Shown in pieces: positions 60,601 through 64,000 of a DNA stretch of 64,000 nucleotides; position 1 is the stretch's first letter, and every line of letters starts with the position of its first letter. Source of the DNA: Macrocystis pyrifera. Taxonomy: Eukaryota > Sar > Phaeophyceae > Laminariales > Laminariaceae. The stretch lies in NCBI GenBank assembly GCA_031763025.1, contig JASSKH010000024.1:11802087-11866086 (forward strand). The letters are read 5' to 3'. The translations under genes were made by a program, and so were the position numbers. Below the pieces are notes generated by a model that was not told the origin of the DNA, made no database searches, and was given only the letters and a program-made list of their open reading frames with translations.

Positions 60601-63600
60601 GAGGCCTAATCGTTGCCTTGGAGGGGCGTACTTCCATTTGTCTGTGTACATTTCCGTACGATTGAACACCTATCCGCGTTTATCTTCGTTTATTTTGTGC
60701 TAGTGCATATCATGGGAAAATACTTAGCTTCATACCGGAAATGTACGTTTTCGTCGAGGAGCAAAATCCTAAGAATACGAAATGAAGCAACGCAAGCCTC
60801 AACCCGCATCTGGTGGCCCGCACCCCGGCGAAGCCATGGGCGAGATTGACGCATGGACTCATTTCGGTGTGCCGTCGATAGGATAGCATCGCTGCGGGAC
60901 TACAGCACGGTGAACAGATACGCGCTCGAAGATTGATACATCGATACCTTCGAGGACTCACACTTCGAAATCTTCGTAGCGATTGTAACTTCCCGTGCTC
61001 GGTATCGAAACTAGGCCACTGAGATCTGTCTCGTAATCATCGCAGCTAACTCCCCCGGCGACGACGCGGAACGCCCCAGTGTCGACGAGGGAAGCCACCC
61101 TGAAATGGAAGGTGAACGCCCGGACTGCAAGATGGGGTATCACAGGGTCATGCGTTACTGGGTACCAGAGTCATCGGGTGCGTGATGGCACCCATAATCG
61201 AGTTCATACTGGACAAAACATTCCCATTTGGAGCAAGCACCGCGTATTAGCTATCAGGCGTGCATACTTAGCAGTCATAATGCCAGGCATGTGTTACGGC
61301 GTTCATCTGGAAATACCGCACATGAAAGCCACCGTGGTGCTCAGGCGACAATGTAGCCATGCATCGCACACGCGAAACACGTCCAAGGGTGGTGACGGCA
61401 CTGAAACGCGACGATAGGGTTGAATATTCTCGTACCGTCTTCCTCTACATCGATGGTGTATCGCAGGTATTCGCCTTCTCTGTTCCAGCCGACGTCCAAA
61501 CCACCGTCATGAGCGTGGATGTCCACACCCTCATCCACTCGAAACACCTGTGACAGTGCACCGGGATGCGCCAATCATGCCGTTCCCGTGTACGTGAGTA
61601 TCGGGAAAGTGGGGCCGGGCGTGTCTTCACCGTGTGTGCTTGTAGCTCCGACTACAAAGATGAACCCGCATACCATTTATCGCCGACTCAGCGGTCCGAC
61701 GGTGCAAAACAGAGGGCCGAACACTCCCTTGGTTCAAACCGCATGTAGCTCTGCGCATGTGTGACTCGCCAAATCAAATCCAGGGACACCAAGAATGGAT
61801 CTCTAGCATTGCGTGCTTATCAAAGTTTCATGGACATATTTTCTAAAACGAAACGAAGGCATACGCGAGGAATGCCTTCCCCAACGTTTGCCAAGGGGGC
61901 GCCCCATCAAACAGTAAGACGTTGCGCCCGACACCCGGTGGCGCGTGTATCATTGTTATGTAATCCAACATCACGCTACTTAGCCCCGCCCCGTTTCCAC
62001 GCAAACAACCGACGTACATTCCTGGCGTTTTTAGAGGTAGTATCGTGGTAACCCACTCCTTCTCCACCGGTGTCGAAGTTTTCCGCCTCAATTAGGCCGG
62101 GGATCGTTGCAGGAGTGCCGCCCCAGGGCTGACCATTGGTGGTATCGAAGTTAACCTGTTACACAGCGAGGAAACGAGGAGGAGCAGCAGTACCGCTCGT
62201 TGAAGCCAATGCGGTGCTTGGTAGGTCCTCCAGTGGGTGCTAGACAGCAGTGAAACTCAATCCTGAAAGTATTGTTCGGCCTTTCTATGGTCCATCAACA
62301 CTGACCACAAAGTTCAGGTCGTGGTTGCCATACAACATGTCATACACCGATTCATTAACTAAACGAGTACAAATACTTATATGTCAGGTATCCAGCCGGC
62401 AAGACTATTCGTATTCGACAATCTTGAACCCGAGGTCAATAGGAACGCCATACGTGTAAGACAAAAGCGTGGATCGCGATATTTCTGTGATGCAATAAAC
62501 CCTGTTTGGAGATTCAACAGTTGGGGTGCATGTATGCGAGTATTTACACGGCTTGCAAACACTGTGTGGAGACGTATGGTGGACAGAAAGAAATGTGTTA
62601 CAGTTAGATCGTCGACATTTTTTGTCATCCGAAGAACGTGAAAGCAAGCCTACCATGTCGTTTAAAATCGATCTTCCAACTGTGATACTTTATCAATCAG
62701 CGGCGTTGAAGACCGGTCTTGGAAACTGTGCTTGTTGGGCTAGTTTTACAGCGAAGCAGCGAGGTCATCCGGAATCTCCCCACATATTTACCACAACCCG
62801 CAAGGTCCCGACTGGGTATAAACAGACGTATACACGAGCACCTTTTTATAGGGTGAGGGTAAGGGTTGAGGCTTCGGCCAGTCATGTTTTTGATACCACT
62901 GTGCTAATTTATCATGATTGGTGCCCTCGAGGAGTCATGCCTACGATCTGTTGCTAACACAGTCGGTCTGTCATTTTATCGCGTTGACATTGGGCTGACT
63001 TCGAAGGTGCAATTGAGACAGCAAGTGAACTAAAGCAATGCATGTCAATAAATTTGACGGATTATAAGTATTCTGGCAATTTGGCACCGTGAGTATTACC
63101 CCAACTTGGAAACCAGGACTATTTGTCTGAGTCCTTTTACCCTAGATTTTCTTCATTTCGAGTGGACAACACGCACCCTGGTGAAAGGAGGGCAAGGGCG
63201 GTGACGCTATCAGACGCCACACGCGCGCTACAATGTGCTGGCGAAGGGAGGAATCGATGGCCGAATCGTGGTGTAAGTGGTATGAGTGGTGGAAATCAGG
63301 ATATATATGTGATGAGGCGGGCGTGGGCGCTGCATGTGCTCCTTGCTAGGGTGTGATGTTCGAGGTATCTGCCAAATCCAGCTGCCACCTCGACTCCCCT
63401 ACACAACGAAGTTTCAATACCGACCGAGGTACATTGCGAAGTCTGTTGCTCATGGGGTTCGATTACTATCTCCGCGGCATTGAGTGTCTAGAATATTTCA
63501 CGCTGAAAATGGCCATTGCTTCCTTTGCCGGAAATATGACGTGTTTTGCAGAGTGCGAGACTGCCGGTGCATACCGGCAGGCGTTCACACGCGTCGTATG

Positions 63601-63833
63601 GCGCACCACAGGGAGGAGGCCGTCATATGGTTTGGTGTGGGGTACGCTAGGCAGAATAAGCTTCTTCTAGAGAAAACTTTTTGGCGAAATTTCTGAACGG
63701 AATCGAAAGAGCATGGCGACCCCTCGCCGGCTGTACAATTTACGACGGTGATATCAAGGCTTACCGCAGCTTGAGCGTGCCAGGACGCGACCAGGAGGCC
63801 TAGGCCCATCCTGCTCAGCAAGGACGTAGCCAT
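54567..63833 (-). CDS. Secreted multi-module CBM6 protein (multi-exon gene)
   Basis: Predicted extracellular protein that binds polysaccharide through family 6 carbohydrate-binding modules. No catalytic domain is seen, so it is probably a cell-wall or matrix binding protein. Exon 1 encodes a 22-23-residue signal peptide. Then exon triplets follow: A (end of one module, Pro/Thr linker, start of the next: QAEEFDEGGEGV), B (GGYNVGYMTAGEYLRYTIDV) and C (DVYFTFRVAAS, TGGNLRYQDLAV). Phases are constant: A/B 0, B/C 1, C/A 2. The last exon ends WLCVESKSFNIDYF and TAG at 54,567. Each module keeps the AE-E/FNID residues typical of CBM6 and two Cys (xDCDDY and WLCVE) that could pair. Triplet 2 is decayed. 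Leaving it out gives exactly 1,677 nt: 558 residues and three modules (about 26-192, 208-371, 390-555). Expression and splicing are inferred. Confidence 0.85.
55286..55448 (-). CDS. CBM6 gene exon C4
   Basis: Acceptor cccctatcgcag. Reads SDVYFTFRVAASTGSGSFRI, TDCDDFTTDLSG and LRYQDLA. Donor GTGAGT in phase 2. Confidence 0.86.
55791..55905 (-). CDS. CBM6 gene exon B4
   Basis: Acceptor aatgacag. Reads AFRPHEDVDINVMDDGGYNV then TAGEYLRYTIDVTNS. Strong donor GTGAGA in phase 1. Confidence 0.86.
56371..56644 (-). CDS. CBM6 gene exon A4
   Basis: Acceptor ccgtcgtag. Reads NGNGNGGINKASDAIIWLC, SFNIDYFTLSKT, a Thr/Pro/Ser linker (TAPTVPTPSPSEP), then TIQAEEFDEGGEGVAYSDSS. Donor GTACGT in phase 0. It is the longest A exon because of its linker. 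Confidence 0.86.
57218..57380 (-). CDS. CBM6 gene exon C3
   Basis: Acceptor cgcctttcgcag. Reads GDVYFTLRVASAGDLGSLLV, SDCDDYTTDLSG and NIYQDVA. Donor GTGAGT in phase 2. Confidence 0.85.
57736..57850 (-). CDS. CBM6 gene exon B3
   Basis: Acceptor cgatgacag. Reads EFRADEDLDIDEMKDGGYSV then AAGEYLRYSVDVTNS. Donor GTGCGA in phase 1. Its upstream intron holds a tandem duplication that copies this acceptor. Confidence 0.85.
57851..58177. repeat. Intronic tandem duplication of about 167 bp
   Basis: 57,851-58,017 and 58,018-58,177 match at about 90% by eye (shared caggcaaacatcgggtcgct and gatgcgtattaaataatag). It lies in the intron between exons A3 and B3. The duplicated block begins exactly at the B3 acceptor, so a second gatgacag acceptor-like site lies about 167 bp upstream of B3. 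Confidence 0.85.
58504..58753 (-). CDS. CBM6 gene exon A3
   Basis: Acceptor ccgtcacag. Reads NGNGTGGLSARETVVWLC, SFNIDYFTISKT, an acidic/Pro linker (DPDEPQTPDP), then VIQAEEFDFGGEGVGYSDST. Donor GTAGGT in phase 0. Confidence 0.85.
59293..59455 (-). CDS. CBM6 gene exon C2 (of the decayed triplet)
   Basis: 163 nt, acceptor cttctcttgcag, reads DDVYFNFRIASSNGLGSFRI then TDCNDYTTDLSG and TRYEDLN, donor GTGAGT. The exon itself is intact. It probably goes unused if the whole triplet is skipped. Confidence 0.6.
59499..59511. repeat. Homopolymer run of 13 C
   Basis: A C-run (G-run on the coding strand) in the intron before exon C2, about 45 bp upstream of that exon's acceptor. Its length may be unreliable. 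Confidence 0.8.
59800..59914 (-). pseudogene. CBM6 gene exon B2 (decayed copy with in-frame stop)
   Basis: The acceptor gatgacag and donor GTGCGG resemble B3, but codon 18 is TAA (59,863-59,861), where the sisters have a Tyr or Leu codon in GGYNVGY. The rest reads normally (GEFLRYTLDV). Confidence 0.8.
60286..60513 (-). pseudogene. CBM6 gene exon A2 (decayed copy)
   Basis: It encodes IWLCAVSRGFNLDYF, a linker and VQAEEFDEGGEGVGYSDSTE. The acceptor position reads CG where the sister exons have AG. The G-run before the donor has four Gs instead of five, so the expected GTACGT donor falls in phase 2 instead of 0. Inclusion would shift the frame. Confidence 0.7.
60962..61124 (-). CDS. CBM6 gene exon C1
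   Basis: Acceptor ccccatcttgcag. 163 nt, as in all C exons. Reads AFTFHFRVASLVDTGAFRVV, then SCDDYETDLSG and YNRYEDFE. Donor GTGAGT in phase 2. Confidence 0.83.
61436..61547 (-). CDS. CBM6 gene exon B1
   Basis: Acceptor tgtcacag. Reads VFRVDEGVDIHAHDGGLDVG then GEYLRYTIDVEED. Donor GTACGA in phase 1. Three bases shorter than the other B exons. Confidence 0.82.
62018..62155 (-). CDS. CBM6 gene exon A1 (start of module 1)
   Basis: It follows a pyrimidine tract and acceptor gtaacag. 46 codons: VNFDTTNGQPWGG, then ATIPGLIEAENFDTGGEGVG, ending ARN at donor GTACGT, phase 0. There is no module tail before it, so it is the first module. Confidence 0.8.
62156..63764 (-). other. Intron 1 of the CBM6 gene
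   Basis: 1,609 bp between the signal-peptide exon and A1. Only short frames are present; I see no other exon, repeat or RNA. Confidence 0.5.
63765..63833 (-). CDS. CBM6 gene exon 1 (signal peptide)
   Basis: ATG at 63,833-63,831, 23 codons, hydrophobic core MGLGLLVAS and an AQA-like cleavage site. It ends in phase 0 at the strong donor GTAAGC. It joins in frame to the next exon across a 1,609-bp intron. An upstream in-frame GTG extends the frame, but ATG is preferred. Confidence 0.75.
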
Positions 63834-64000
63834 GGGTGGTCCCACCTGGTAAATAGTGCTCCGCGATGAACCTGCAGAAAATTACATTTGTTTAGGATTA
63901 AGTTGGAAGTTGTTTCCGTGGGGGCTATGGTACTGTGCGCATATTCAATCGAACATCGGACGAACCTATCGTACGGCTAACGGGCAGAAAAGGGAAAGTT
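63834..64000. promoter_or_regulatory. Upstream edge of the CBM6 gene
   Basis: 167 bp before the predicted ATG. No TATA box or clear motif was recognised; the promoter may extend past the window. Confidence 0.2.

Noticed and set aside
62156-62215. Leucine-rich frame just upstream of exon A1 as the signal peptide
   Set aside because: It is the pyrimidine tract of the acceptor read in another frame, and it is not in frame with A1. The exon at 63,833 has a Met, a signal-peptide core and a strong donor in the right phase.
1-64000. CRISPR arrays, bacterial operons or rRNA genes
   Set aside because: None seen. The tandem arrays lack repeat-spacer structure and the window is eukaryotic.

Overview
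The window is nuclear DNA from a eukaryote. It has GT-AG introns, TTAGGG-type telomeric repeats, LINE, SINE and Ty3/gypsy elements, and very high satellite content. I infer a stramenopile-type alga, possibly related to brown algae, from the style of the gypsy pol fragments and from an intron-rich secreted CBM6 protein. No marker gene settles the taxon, so this is a low-confidence guess.

Only two host genes can be read with confidence. (1) On the minus strand, 63,833 to 54,567 is a secreted protein made only of tandem CBM6-type carbohydrate-binding modules. A 69-nt signal-peptide exon is followed by a repeating A-B-C exon triplet with fixed intron phases 0, 1 and 2, ending in a final half-A exon with a stop. 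One of the four triplets looks decayed, but removing that whole triplet keeps the frame and gives a 558-residue, three-module protein. (2) On the plus strand, 36,231 to 39,172 holds the last four exons of CTP synthase (the end of its glutaminase domain). The earlier exons were not found in the window.

Left part (1-7.4 kb): non-coding, with short tandem repeats, a CAGATC cluster, a foldback-like structure (2.15-3.57 kb), a coiled-coil ORF and a tRNA-derived SINE. 7.4-16.9 kb: a 5'-truncated LINE whose upstream edge meets the 3' LTR of a minus-strand Ty3/gypsy fossil. That fossil is cut inside gag by a short TTAGGG array that flips to CCCTA orientation, like an old chromosome end or telomere fusion. 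17.1-22.6 kb: a 30-bp satellite with higher-order forms. 22.6-36 kb: further unrelated tandem families with periods of about 335/465, 213 and 200 bp, directly upstream of the CTP synthase exons. 39-54.5 kb: mostly non-coding, with a badly decayed second Ty3/gypsy fossil on the plus strand (about 42.4-50.1 kb) and a second SINE copy on the minus strand (52.1-52.4 kb).

Overall this looks like subtelomere-like or formerly terminal chromatin in which satellites and retroelements accumulated around two ordinary genes. The CBM6 gene expanded by segmental tandem duplication of units of about 2 kb. All calls were made by reading the sequence; no database search or alignment program was run.
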